64,000 nucleotides of DNA from Chryseobacterium contaminans (GCF_001684955.1 NZ_MAYF01000345.1:20898-84897); one strand, 5' to 3'; positions 55,063-63,292 are shown, counted from the stretch's first letter. Numbers and translations: made by a program. The notes: generated from the letters alone by a model not told the origin.

Positions 55063-56394
55063 ATGAAACGGAAGGATATTATAACCATGTTTTGGCTCTC
55101 ATTCATTGTCTCTATGTTTTTCTTTTTTGCCTTTACAGAAGAGAGGAACCTGGAAAACTTTGGATTAACCATACTTATTTCATTGCTGTATACCGTTGTA
55201 TTAGGTGGTGGAAACGGGCTGTTGAACAGCTTTCTCAACAAAAAGTTTCCCTGGTCTGAAGAAACATCCAAAAGAGCTGTAATAAGTATTATCTCTGTTA
55301 TTATTGTTAACATTATCTTGGTTTATTTCTGCAATTACATCAATTTTGTATTGATTCAGAAAGCGGCTACTACAGAAGAATATTTTTCCGGAAAATATAA
55401 TCTTGCTAATTGGTTTACCATCAATATTGCTTTACTTATTTCTGCTTTTCTTCATGCTAAAAGCTTTATGCTGGAACTGAAGAAAACTTCAAGAAAAGAA
55501 GTCGTAGAGCAGAAGCTCATCGCCAAGTCAGCCAATGCACAGTTTGAAAGTTTAAAAAACCAGCTGGATCCCCATTTTCTTTTTAATTCTTTAAATGTTC
55601 TAAGCTCATTGATTGATGAGAATCCCAACCAGGCACAGAAGTTTACCGCTTCAATGTCAAAGATTTACCGTTATGTACTTGAACAAAAAGATAAAGAGCT
55701 GGTAACGGTGGAAGATGAAATAGAATTTGCCAAAACCTATTGTGACCTATTAAAAACAAGGTTTGAAGACAGTGTTGATTTTATTTTTGACGTTAAAAAG
55801 GAAGATTATAGGAAGTTTGTCGTGCCATTGTCTTTACAGCTTCTGTTGGAAAACTGTATCAAACATAATTTTGCCACATCATCAAAACCATTGGTGATCA
55901 GAATATTTTCAGAAGACGATATCCTGTGTATTGAAAATAATTTACAGGTAAGAGAGCAGATCAAAGAAAGCTCAGGAATTGGATTGGCTAATATTGTGCA
56001 GCGCTATTCTCTGCTTACAAAAAGAAATGTTTTCATTGAAAAATCTGAAGATTATTTTAAAGTAAAACTTCCGATGTTAGTGAGTAAACCTAATATTGTC
56101 AGTGAAAAGCCGGATGATGAGCTTAAAGCCTATAAGAAAGCTCAGAAGAGAATGAAGGAGATCAAGGATTTTTATATTAATCTCATTTCTTACTGTATTG
56201 TAATTCCCTTTCTTGTCTTTATTAACCTTTTTACCAAAAACTCATTCCATTGGTTTTGGTTTCCCGTATTCGGATGGGGAATTGGAGTTGCTTCTCATGC
56301 CTTCCAGGTTTTCGGAATTGGAGAATCCTGGCAGGAAAAGAAGATTCGTGAAATTATGAACAATCAAAAAAATAATAACAATGGAAAGATTTGA
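55063..56394 (+). CDS. LytS-like histidine kinase fused to a C-terminal 2TM domain
   Basis: 443 aa from ATG 55063. A TTG at 55018 is part of the promoter and is rejected as start. Residues 1-140 hold about four membrane helices. About 155-235 is the phosphoacceptor region of the LytS/YehU class, with His 171 in NQLDPHFLFNSLN. The ATPase part follows, with LLENCIKHN as N box and SSGIGLANI as G box. Unusually, residues about 355-435 form a 2TM domain (AYKKAQKRMKEIKDFY, two hydrophobic helices, FGWGIGVASHAFQVFG, WQEKKIREIM), closely related to the free-standing 2TM proteins downstream. The kinase is in the inner membrane; its partner is most likely the LytTR regulator at 58292. Confidence 0.9.
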   Translation: MKRKDIITMFWLSFIVSMFFFFAFTEERNLENFGLTILISLLYTVVLGGGNGLLNSFLNKKFPWSEETSKRAVISIISVIIVNIILVYFCNYINFVLIQKAATTEEYFSGKYNLANWFTINIALLISAFLHAKSFMLELKKTSRKEVVEQKLIAKSANAQFESLKNQLDPHFLFNSLNVLSSLIDENPNQAQKFTASMSKIYRYVLEQKDKELVTVEDEIEFAKTYCDLLKTRFEDSVDFIFDVKKEDYRKFVVPLSLQLLLENCIKHNFATSSKPLVIRIFSEDDILCIENNLQVREQIKESSGIGLANIVQRYSLLTKRNVFIEKSEDYFKVKLPMLVSKPNIVSEKPDDELKAYKKAQKRMKEIKDFYINLISYCIVIPFLVFINLFTKNSFHWFWFPVFGWGIGVASHAFQVFGIGESWQEKKIREIMNNQKNNNNGKI

Positions 56395-56689
56395 TGAAAA
56401 TGATATTCAGTATCAGAAAGCCAAAAGATATGTTGAAAAATTAAGAGGTTTTTATGCCCATTTATTTGTCTATATTGCTGTGAATGTAATGATTGTTTTT
56501 TACAATTATAGCCATTTAAAGCCTGGTGAAAGCTATTTCCAGTTCAAAAACTTCTTTACACTCACATTCTGGGGCATTGGGCTATTGGCTCATGCAGCAA
56601 CCGTTTTCCTGTCAAAAAACGGCTACCTGCAGAATTGGGAAGAAAAAAAGATCCGGGAATTGATGGAAAAAGAGAAAAAAGATTTGTAG
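56381..56689 (+). CDS. 2TM-domain membrane protein, copy 1
   Basis: 102 aa. Layout: charged N-terminal helix (YQKAKRYVEKLRGFY), two membrane helices around residues 28-45 and 58-80, and the closing motif NWEEKKIRELMEKE. It starts inside the kinase gene and overlaps its end by 14 bp, so the two are translationally coupled. It is homologous to the C-terminal domain of that kinase, and a complex of the two is a natural guess. The biochemical role of the 2TM domain is not established. Confidence 0.85.
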   Translation: MERFDENDIQYQKAKRYVEKLRGFYAHLFVYIAVNVMIVFYNYSHLKPGESYFQFKNFFTLTFWGIGLLAHAATVFLSKNGYLQNWEEKKIRELMEKEKKDL

Positions 56690-56786
56690 TAATAAGTCCG
56701 TTTAAAGACTGCTTTTATCCAAAAAGGCTATTAAACTCCTTTATCTTCTTTGATTTTCGACTAAAACCTTTTAAATATCAATTAAA

Positions 56787-57356
56787 ATGACAGCTTTACA
56801 AATTCTGTACATAATATCCATGATTGTGTGGTTTCTCAGTGAGTTTCTTTATAAAAACATGCTGAAATCCGGTAAAGATGATAAGAAAGGAAAGGATAAA
56901 TCTACCCTTAATATTCTATGGCTGGCTATTCCTTTTTCCATTGCAGCAGCAGTTACCATTTCCAATCTATCAACTTTACCCATTACCCATAAAAGCTGGA
57001 TCATGTATTTGGGTGAGACGTTTATTATTATGGGCATCATTTTCAGGTTTATCATTATCAGATCCCTGGGAAAATACTTTACAGTGGATGTTACCATTAA
57101 AGAAGATCACAAAATTAAAAAAGAAGGCTTCTATAAGTATTTGAGACATCCGTCTTATGCTTTTTCCCTGCTTACCTCATTGGGACTTGGATTGTACCTC
57201 AATAACTGGCTGTCACTTATTTTTGCCTTTGTACCTCCGTTTTTAGCCTTTGCCTACAGAATTAAAATTGAAGAACAGGCTCTTGTAGAACAATTTGGAG
57301 AAGAATACATTCAATACAGAAAAACAACAAAAAAACTCATCCCGTTTATCTATTAA
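56787..57356 (+). CDS. Isoprenylcysteine carboxyl methyltransferase (ICMT)-like membrane protein
   Basis: 189 aa, about five membrane helices. The C-terminal half has the signature of the PEMT/ICMT family: SLGKYFTVDVTIKEDHKI, then GFYKYLRHPSYAF (the RHP motif that binds S-adenosylmethionine) and RIKIEEQALVEQFGEEYIQY. Family knowledge: members methylate lipids, isoprenylcysteine or other small substrates at the membrane; many bacterial members have unknown substrates. It lies 97 bp after a 2TM gene and before the 2TM-2TM-regulator operon. Its place in the signalling locus suggests a shared process; the substrate is unknown. Confidence 0.82.
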   Translation: MTALQILYIISMIVWFLSEFLYKNMLKSGKDDKKGKDKSTLNILWLAIPFSIAAAVTISNLSTLPITHKSWIMYLGETFIIMGIIFRFIIIRSLGKYFTVDVTIKEDHKIKKEGFYKYLRHPSYAFSLLTSLGLGLYLNNWLSLIFAFVPPFLAFAYRIKIEEQALVEQFGEEYIQYRKTTKKLIPFIY

Positions 57357-57537
57357 ATTTCCTCACACATATAAACCGCTTTAAATAGCTATCAATTACC
57401 GGAAAATCTTTGATTTTCTTACGCCTTAAACCCTCATTCTTTTTTATTCCTTTGCGCCCTTGTATTTTTCCAGCAATCAGGATTCAAAGTAATGATGGTT
57501 TCAAAATCAATAAAAATTCATTTCATCTGTATTTTTT

Positions 57538-57609
57538 ACCACTCGGGAAGCATAATCTACCGTTCGGTTATATAAAATTGATTTAAGGCGCTTTTCCGCC
57601 ATACCTTTG
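57538..57609 (+). promoter_or_regulatory. Predicted LytTR operator and promoter of the 2TM-2TM-response regulator operon
   Basis: Direct repeats ACCACTCGGGAA (57538-57549) and ACCGTTCGGTTA (57559-57570) have a 21-bp period. TTG at 57578-57580, 21 nt, then TACCTTTG at 57602-57609. The gap from repeat 2 to the -7 box is 31 nt. The remaining sequence of 57357-57537 shows no gene. Confidence 0.72.
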
Positions 57610-57649
57610 ATTCAAGAAAAAGACAAATTAACCTTTAAAAATAAAAAAT

Positions 57650-57940
57650 ATGGAAACTTTTAATAAAGAAACAACTGCTTACCAAAGAGCATCTAAAAGA
57701 GTAAAAGAATTAAAAGAATTCTACGGAAACCTTACTTCTTACTGCATTGTAATTCCTTTCTTAGCCTTTCTGAACCTTATGACTGCCCCTGGCCATTTAT
57801 GGTTCTTTTGGCCAATGTTTGGATGGGGAATAGGGATCATATTCCATGCTGTAAATGTATTCGGAATAGGAAAAAGCTGGGAAGAGAAGAAGATCAAAGA
57901 ACTGATGGAAGAAGAAAAAGGAAAGATAAAAACATTATAA
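57650..57940 (+). CDS. 2TM-domain membrane protein, copy 2
   Basis: 96 aa. It is very close to the C-terminal domain of the kinase: AYQRASKRVKELKEFYGNL, SYCIVIPFLAFLNL, HLWFFWPMFGWGIGI, HAVNVFGIGKSWEEKKIKELM. It is the first gene of an operon with another 2TM gene (21 bp gap) and the response regulator. The level of similarity to the kinase domain suggests an exchange of units between free and fused forms. Confidence 0.87.
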   Translation: METFNKETTAYQRASKRVKELKEFYGNLTSYCIVIPFLAFLNLMTAPGHLWFFWPMFGWGIGIIFHAVNVFGIGKSWEEKKIKELMEEEKGKIKTL

Positions 57941-57961
57941 TAATTTAAAAAATAATATACC

Positions 57962-58234
57962 ATGGATTATAACAGTGCATCCAACAGAGTTCAGCAGTTG
58001 AAAAAGTTCTATAAAAACCTGATGTGGTTTGGAATCATATCAGTAATTATTCTCGGGAATGATTGGTTTAATGATGAATTGCATTACCGAATATTGGGTG
58101 GACATTTATTTTTAGCTATTTGGGCCTTAATTCTTGGAATAAAAGCTATTTCTCTGTTTATTTTCAATGATGAATGGGAAAAAGAAATGATTGAAAAAGA
58201 AGCAGGGAAAAATAAAAAAACAATAGATTTTTAA
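57962..58234 (+). CDS. 2TM-domain membrane protein, copy 3
   Basis: 90 aa, a divergent member: SASNRVQQLKKFYKNLMWFG, a shorter loop between the two membrane helices, and a closing NDEWEKEMIEKEAGK. It lies 21 bp after copy 2 and 57 bp before the regulator gene, so it is probably translated from the same message. Confidence 0.8.
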   Translation: MDYNSASNRVQQLKKFYKNLMWFGIISVIILGNDWFNDELHYRILGGHLFLAIWALILGIKAISLFIFNDEWEKEMIEKEAGKNKKTIDF

Positions 58235-58291
58235 ATCTGATTATTTTGTCTAATTTTATTTTTCAATTTTAAAACTAAAACTACGAGCTCA

Positions 58292-59035
58292 ATGATTAAG
58301 ACTGTTATTATTGAAGATGAAAAACCTGCTTCAAGGAAATTAGAGAGAATGTTGAGTAACTTTACTGATATTGAGGTGGTTGCTAAAATAGAATCCGTAG
58401 AAGAAGGAATAGCCTGGTTTTCTGAAAATGAACATCCGCAGCTGATCTTTTCAGACATCGTTCTGGGTGACGGACTATCATTTGATATCTTCGAAAAAGC
58501 TCCTACCAAAGGCTTTATTATTTATACAACAGCCTTCGATCAATATACGCTAAAAGCTTTTAAATTAAATAGTATAGATTACCTATTAAAACCAATTCTT
58601 GAAGAAGATCTTTCAGGAGCTATTGAGAAATTCAAGTCTTTTCTGCCTTCCGGTAATGACATGGGATCGCAGGAGATCAAGCAGCTGATAAGAAAAGAAA
58701 AATCTATTCTTTCAAGGGTTTTGGTGAAAATAGGGTATAACCTTAAAATTGTTCAGACACAGGAAATAAGCTGCTTTTTCAGTGAGAATAAGATCGTATA
58801 TCTTCAAACCGATGAACGTTCTTATCCATCAGATTTTACGTTGGATGAACTGGCAGACGTTCTGGACGAAAAAAAGTTTTTCCGTGTAAACAGACAGTTT
58901 ATCATCAATTCTGATTATATCAAAAACATTCACACTTCACCTTATTACAAAGTAGATCTTGAGTTTCAGCCCCAGGAAGAAATTACGGTAAGCCGGGATC
59001 GTGTCAAAGATTTCAAAGATTGGCTTGTAAGCTAA
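58292..59035 (+). CDS. LytTR-family response regulator
   Basis: 247 aa. The receiver domain is residues 1-120: acidic pair Glu 8, Asp 9, phosphoacceptor Asp 55 in FSDIVLGDG, Thr 79/80, Lys 100 in YLLKP. The LytTR DNA-binding domain is about 145-245 (RVLVKIGYNLKIVQTQEISCF, TLDELADVLDEKKFFRVNRQFIIN, VSRDRVKDFKDWL, each in part). Family knowledge: LytTR proteins bind two direct repeats about two helical turns apart. Such repeats with a 21-bp period precede its own operon, the kinase gene and the TonB receptor gene. Autoregulated activator of this locus is the best reading. Confidence 0.92.
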   Translation: MIKTVIIEDEKPASRKLERMLSNFTDIEVVAKIESVEEGIAWFSENEHPQLIFSDIVLGDGLSFDIFEKAPTKGFIIYTTAFDQYTLKAFKLNSIDYLLKPILEEDLSGAIEKFKSFLPSGNDMGSQEIKQLIRKEKSILSRVLVKIGYNLKIVQTQEISCFFSENKIVYLQTDERSYPSDFTLDELADVLDEKKFFRVNRQFIINSDYIKNIHTSPYYKVDLEFQPQEEITVSRDRVKDFKDWLVS

Positions 59036-59052
59036 ATGATGGTTTTTCGGAA

Positions 59053-59100
59053 CCCGAAGCGGGGACCTCGTATCCCGTATCCTGAAACTTAAACCTCAAA
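59053..59100. repeat. C-rich degenerate intergenic repeat, copy 1
   Basis: Runs of ACCTCGTATCCCGTATCC and AACCTCAAA between the convergent regulator and hydrolase genes. Similar words occur at 60847-60921 and 63481-63535. The rest of 59036-59164 holds no gene. Confidence 0.55.
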
Positions 59101-59164
59101 AAACATAATTGTGGACCTTATTTTACTCCTTTTCAGGCTACTTCTTTCCATTTTCTCGCTTTGA

Positions 59165-60391
59165 TTACCGAGCATAAAAATCGCAGGCCGATTGGGTAAA
59201 TTGATGAAAGGCTTCCGTTATTTCGGTCTTATGCTTATGCGTCAGTGGAAAAGGAACCATGTGAGAATAATCAAAAGGAAAATCCCTTATTTCAACCTCT
59301 ACATTGATGTTTCTGTAACCTCCCTGTAAAGTATTTAAAGCCTCTATAGGCGGAGCAATGTTATCTTTTTCCAATACATAAGCTTTTATCTGAGACTGAA
59401 TTTCATGAATCCGTTCTTCTCTTTCCTTTTGGAAATAATTGTATCTGAGCATTCTTTTGAACCAGCTTTCCTGTGGATGCAGCTCATCATCCTGATAATG
59501 TTTCAATCTGTGGTCAAATTTAAAGTCAGAACTTAATAATTCTGTAAAAACAGATTGCATTTTAATCGTAGCCTGAGAATCCATAATGTATTTGGAAATC
59601 GGAAACATCCGATCAATGGTCATACCACCACAAAAGCAAAAAACTTTAGACTGAGTGAAAAAGCCACGTGGATCAGCCATTTTAATCATCATAGAAAGGA
59701 ATGAGCCTATTGAATATCCAAAAAGATCCAGACTTGAATCAGGAGCAATACCTTTAATCCTGTTTCCTTTAATTTCCTTCACTACTTCAATGATATCCGA
59801 ATAGGTTTGCAGACCCGACCAGAAAACCCTTTGCGGATGGGCTTCCAGCCTGGAACTTGTTGCAGCATTTACATAAGAAAAATAGGTGTTTTCCGGATAT
59901 TTTTCCTTTCTGAACTTTACAATTTCCGTCATTTGATGACGATCACTCCAAATGGCTTCGGCACGATCCATATGAAAGGCTATCGGAAATAACATGACTG
60001 CTTTACGGGTTTTCTGAGCAATCTCATAAGCCCATGGAAGATACTTGTCCCACTTCTTTTCATTAAGTCCATGAAAAAAGATAATACAGCCATCAGCTGT
60101 TTTTACATCACCTCTTTTTACGATATGATATTCAAACTTTTTATTGCATTCAATATCAAAATCCTTAATGTCTACAGAAGGTTGGTTATAAATCAAATAT
60201 GAATTTTTATTAACTTTTAGAGACTGATGGTGATGAGGACAATCAAGGTTAATAGAGCCATAAAGCAGATCAGAAACCCTGGATTCAAAAGGGATAGACT
60301 CAATGGTTACATTCAAATCTCTGATTTCCATAATTTCTTTTCTGGAATCAAAATGACTTTTCAAAGCTTCATACAATTCATAATATTCCAT
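59165..60391 (-). CDS. Alpha/beta-hydrolase-like protein, possibly DUF6051 family
   Basis: 408 aa. After an N-terminal region of about 105 residues, CIIFFHGLNEKKWDKY looks like the oxyanion strand of the alpha/beta-hydrolase fold. SLDLFGYSIGSFLSMMI at about residue 215-230 holds the nucleophile elbow GYSIG. SHMVPFP near residue 377 could supply the catalytic His. From memory it resembles a Bacteroidota family called DUF6051; I cannot confirm this without a search. No signal peptide. It stands alone, between a C-rich repeat and a terminator. The substrate is unknown. Confidence 0.7.
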   Translation of the reverse strand: MEYYELYEALKSHFDSRKEIMEIRDLNVTIESIPFESRVSDLLYGSINLDCPHHHQSLKVNKNSYLIYNQPSVDIKDFDIECNKKFEYHIVKRGDVKTADGCIIFFHGLNEKKWDKYLPWAYEIAQKTRKAVMLFPIAFHMDRAEAIWSDRHQMTEIVKFRKEKYPENTYFSYVNAATSSRLEAHPQRVFWSGLQTYSDIIEVVKEIKGNRIKGIAPDSSLDLFGYSIGSFLSMMIKMADPRGFFTQSKVFCFCGGMTIDRMFPISKYIMDSQATIKMQSVFTELLSSDFKFDHRLKHYQDDELHPQESWFKRMLRYNYFQKEREERIHEIQSQIKAYVLEKDNIAPPIEALNTLQGGYRNINVEVEIRDFPFDYSHMVPFPLTHKHKTEITEAFHQFTQSACDFYAR

Positions 60392-60504
60392 AGCAAAATC
60401 ATTGAGGGTTCATATTTAGAACAATTAAGTTATAGAATTATTTCAGTAAGATGTTGATTTTTAAAGGATAAAAGTATTCCAGGCATAAGATCCATAAAAA
60501 TAAA

Positions 60505-60526
60505 CCCGAAACAATTTTGTTTCGGG
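60505..60526 (-). terminator. Terminator of the 67-aa membrane protein gene
   Basis: Perfect 10-bp stem CCCGAAACAA/TTGTTTCGGG with a 2-nt spacer (so about 8 bp plus a tight loop). On the minus strand it runs into a T-rich tail, which fits the gene ending at 60554. Confidence 0.75.
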
Positions 60527-60553
60527 CAGATATGATGAATAGATTGTTGATGT

Positions 60554-60757
60554 TTATATTTTCTTCTTCTGATCAGCTTTGGTTCCGTATTTCTGAACTG
60601 TTACTGAAGTAAGTGCTACAAGAATAATGCAGATGAAAAGGTCTGATTTTTCCGGGTGGCAGATCGCCTGGTAAATATTATACCCTAAAAGTATAGAAAC
60701 AATAAAGATTAAAACACTGTTGGCAGAGGTGTACTGATTGGATGTAGAAATTTTCAT
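60554..60757 (-). CDS. Small two-helix membrane protein, copy A
   Basis: 67 aa. Starts MKISTSNQYTSANSVL, then two membrane helices with GYNIYQAICHPEKSD between them and VQKYG near the end. It is paralogous to the 58-aa protein at 63116-63292, with the same GYNxYQA-HPxxS core. The upstream DNA is duplicated too. Unknown function. Confidence 0.72.
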   Translation of the reverse strand: MKISTSNQYTSANSVLIFIVSILLGYNIYQAICHPEKSDLFICIILVALTSVTVQKYGTKADQKKKI

Positions 60758-60822
60758 AATGATATTTTTTATTGTTATTTACCCAGTAAGTATGACATTT
60801 CGAAATACGTTACAGAAAAATT
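60758..60822 (-). promoter_or_regulatory. Duplicated promoter block, copy A (ECF-sigma-like)
   Basis: On the minus strand: TGTAACGTATT, six bases, TGTCATACTTACTGGGTAAA, then the start codon about 25 nt on. The copy at 63293-63350 keeps both words and the exact spacing while the six bases between differ. This is how -35 and -10 boxes behave; GTAAC with a CATAC partner recalls ECF sigma promoters. Confidence 0.5.
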
Positions 60823-60846
60823 TTTAAAAATATTTAAATACATTTC

Positions 60847-60921
60847 ATACCTCGTACCCGGTACCTCAAACCTCAAGCCTCAAACCTCGCACCCCGAATC
60901 CCGTATCTCTTATCCCATCTA
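60847..60921. repeat. C-rich degenerate intergenic repeat, copy 2
   Basis: Repeated words CCTCGTACCC, ACCTCAAACCTCAAGCCTC, CCCGTATC and TATCCCATC. It ends against the stop of the next minus-strand gene. Confidence 0.55.
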
Positions 60922-61815
60922 CCTGTAATCAATCCTGTTAGACTCAGTATCCTCAAGCTGTTTAAGAATAGATTCCGGGATCTCATCACTGTCAATAGGA
61001 AAACTGATAGAATCTGAAATAAAGTTTTTTCGATCGGCTTTCCTGAAAATCTCAAATAAGGCGATAGGTTCCTGGTTGAAACTGATACAGGTGCTGATAA
61101 AATGAAGTTCAGCAAGCTTATAATCCGGATTTTTAAGCTTTTCCTTACTGTCTTTTATTCTGGATATAAAATGTCTTTGCCGGATAAAAGTATTACTGTT
61201 CATAATGATAAATACATAATCCGAATAGGCTGTTACCTTTCCAAAATACTTGTGGTGATCTCCGCCGCTTCTTTCTATGAAATACTCACCAGTAGTTTCA
61301 GATTTGTAAATTTCCATGGCAGAACGCCAGATCCTTTCTTCCCTGGCCTGTGTCGGGTTTTCCGGAAGGTTTCTGTTATAGGAATACCAACAACCCACAA
61401 GACGGTCTAAAAGAGTCGTATTTTGGCTCACATTATTCATATCAATTTTAAGATCATTAAAGTTGAAAGATTCCGTATTGGAATTGATAAAATCAATATA
61501 ATTGGAATAGCCTAACACTTTAACAATCAGACTTAATTTGGCAAGATTAGGGCGGCTTAAGATGGCTTTTTCATTCTGATGAAATTTTTTAAGCTTGTTG
61601 ATAATCAGGTGTTCATAAAGGTAATTGGTTCCCAGAAGATCAGGAGCTTTCTTTATTCCCTTTTCTAAATGCTCAGCGGTGATAAGCTCATTCAGTTCAG
61701 CACAGATGTATGACCATTCAGTTTTGGTAACATCTTCCCAATGATTTTTCTTTAAAAAGTGAGAACCCAGAAAGTTCATCAGTTTTTCTAAATGCAGGAT
61801 ATCTTCTTTTTTCAT
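60919..61815 (-). CDS. Protein of unknown function, 298 aa
   Basis: 298 aa, hydrophilic, no signal peptide or membrane segment. The N-terminal 120 residues look alpha-helical (MKKEDILHLEKLMNFLGSHF). The second half has LLDRLVGCWYSYNRN and GEYFIERSGGDHHKYFGKVTAYSDYVFI, which may be a beta-rich lipocalin-like unit. I do not recognise a family. Single gene, divergent from the GRDP-like gene. Confidence 0.6.
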   Translation of the reverse strand: MKKEDILHLEKLMNFLGSHFLKKNHWEDVTKTEWSYICAELNELITAEHLEKGIKKAPDLLGTNYLYEHLIINKLKKFHQNEKAILSRPNLAKLSLIVKVLGYSNYIDFINSNTESFNFNDLKIDMNNVSQNTTLLDRLVGCWYSYNRNLPENPTQAREERIWRSAMEIYKSETTGEYFIERSGGDHHKYFGKVTAYSDYVFIIMNSNTFIRQRHFISRIKDSKEKLKNPDYKLAELHFISTCISFNQEPIALFEIFRKADRKNFISDSISFPIDSDEIPESILKQLEDTESNRIDYR

Positions 61816-61929
61816 ATTCTGATTTTATAAGACTAATTTAAGATTTTTATCAAACTAAATAAGATTTTCGGAAGACTTTTATATTGTAAAATCCATTGAT
61901 ATTTGAGTAGAAAAACAAAAGATAAAACA

Positions 61930-62658
61930 ATGGAAACAAAAATGATCTTAAAAGACGAAACCCTTTGGGACAGAATCCAAGGATTTTCATTAGATGCTTC
62001 CGATGCGGAGTTCCCTTTTTCAAAAAAACTGGCAAAAGAAGAGAACTGGAGCCTGGAATTCACCAGAAAAGCCATAGAAGAATATAAAAAATTTGTCTAC
62101 CTCTGCTGTATCCTTCCTAAAGGAGCTTCTCCAAGTGAAGTGGTAGATAAAGTGTGGCATATGCACTTAATTTACACCCAGAATTACTGGGAAGAATTCT
62201 GTCCGAATATTTTAAAAAGAGCCTTGCATCATCATCCTTCAAAAGGAGGCGGAAATGAAAAGCTTAAACATCAGAATTGGTTTACAGACACATTGAAAAG
62301 CTATAAAGATGTTTTCCAGTCTGAAGCTCCTCAGGAGATCTGGATGAACGGAAACACTGCCGGGAAGACAAAAGGAAAATGGAGCATATGGAAACTGATT
62401 CCATTTCTGTTTTTAATCTTAATGCTAAGTTCCTGCCTGGGAGAAGTGATCGTTACTATCGGATCCATATTCCTTTCATTTGCAGGAATTATGGTTTTTG
62501 GAGCCATCATCGCTTTCATTAAGCAGATTAAAGAAATTCAAGATAAAAATGATGGCAATTCCGGCTCCAGTTGTGGGGGGAGCAGCTGCAGTAGTGGAAG
62601 TAGTTGTGGCGGTGGCTGCGGAGGAGGTTGTGGTGGCTGCGGAGGTTGTGGCGGATAA
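61930..62658 (+). CDS. GRDP-like membrane protein with Cys/Gly-rich tail
   Basis: 242 aa from ATG 61930; an upstream TTG at 61903 would add nine residues and is less likely. The N-terminal part (about 20-120) matches the glycine-rich-domain-containing-protein pattern: FVYLCCILPKGASPSEVVDKVWHMHLIYTQNYWEEFC, with a His-rich segment ALHHHPSKGGG after it (motif quoted in part of a longer stretch only for VDKVWHMHL). Two membrane helices follow at about 150-200. The last 30 residues are almost only Gly, Ser and Cys, with seven Cys in SCGG and CGG steps. The tail may bind metal or be modified. Function unknown. Confidence 0.75.
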   Translation: METKMILKDETLWDRIQGFSLDASDAEFPFSKKLAKEENWSLEFTRKAIEEYKKFVYLCCILPKGASPSEVVDKVWHMHLIYTQNYWEEFCPNILKRALHHHPSKGGGNEKLKHQNWFTDTLKSYKDVFQSEAPQEIWMNGNTAGKTKGKWSIWKLIPFLFLILMLSSCLGEVIVTIGSIFLSFAGIMVFGAIIAFIKQIKEIQDKNDGNSGSSCGGSSCSSGSSCGGGCGGGCGGCGGCGG

Positions 62659-62686
62659 AAATGAATAAACTAAATAAAAATGAATC

Positions 62687-63082
62687 ATGAAAAAGCTAAT
62701 CATTCATTCTATACCAATTGTAATAAGCTTTATATGGCTTGTTGTTGAATGTAATACAATCAGCCCTATTACATTGAAAGGACCGGATTTCCTGAAATTC
62801 TATTTGATTCTGATACTTGGATTTTACCTCTTCATTTTTATTGTAAAATTGCTAGGGGAAAAGATTTCACAGACAACGTTTTATTTTCTAATGGGTATTG
62901 GGGCTTTGGGAATCATCAAATGGATTCGGGGAATTACGTTAGGAAAGCCAGTTGGTTTCTTAACCATGATATTAATTGCGGAATTAATTATTGCATTTTT
63001 GTTGATGAGCTGGGTAGCTAATGATAAACCTAAGCAATTGAAAAAAGCAAACCCGAAACATAATGATTCGGGCTTTATATAA
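62687..63082 (+). CDS. Small membrane protein of unknown function
   Basis: 131 aa with four predicted membrane helices (residues about 5-22, 32-55, 65-85, 90-112) and a basic C-terminal tail. It lies 28 bp after the GRDP-like gene and is probably co-transcribed. No family is recognised. Confidence 0.65.
   Translation: MKKLIIHSIPIVISFIWLVVECNTISPITLKGPDFLKFYLILILGFYLFIFIVKLLGEKISQTTFYFLMGIGALGIIKWIRGITLGKPVGFLTMILIAELIIAFLLMSWVANDKPKQLKKANPKHNDSGFI
63052..63072 (-). terminator. Short hairpin ending the 58-aa membrane protein gene
   Basis: CCCGAA/TTCGGG stem with a 9-nt loop, inside the 3' end of the opposite gene. On the minus strand it is followed by a T-rich stretch. It is shorter than the other two CCCGAA hairpins. 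Confidence 0.5.
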
Positions 63083-63115
63083 GATATTGTGATTAATTGA
63101 TTTCCTTATCTTTTA

Positions 63116-63292
63116 CTAACCGTATTTTCTGACCATAAAAGAGGTAAGAACCACCAGAATAAGACTTAGGCCAATATTAGATTCAGCCGGATGTATAACT
63201 GCCTGATAAAGATTGTAGCCAAAAACAGCAGATACCAAAGCAACTAATATATTGTTGGCATAGGCATACTGATTTCTTGTAGAAGTTTTCAT
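63116..63292 (-). CDS. Small two-helix membrane protein, copy B
   Basis: 58 aa on the minus strand from ATG at 63292 to TAG at 63116. Starts MKTSTRNQYAYANNIL, then GYNLYQAVIHPAES and a second helix ending in VRKYG. Paralog of the 67-aa protein at 60554-60757, which has nine more C-terminal residues after KYG. Coding is supported by protein-level conservation and by the duplicated promoter block. Confidence 0.72.
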   Translation of the reverse strand: MKTSTRNQYAYANNILVALVSAVFGYNLYQAVIHPAESNIGLSLILVVLTSFMVRKYG

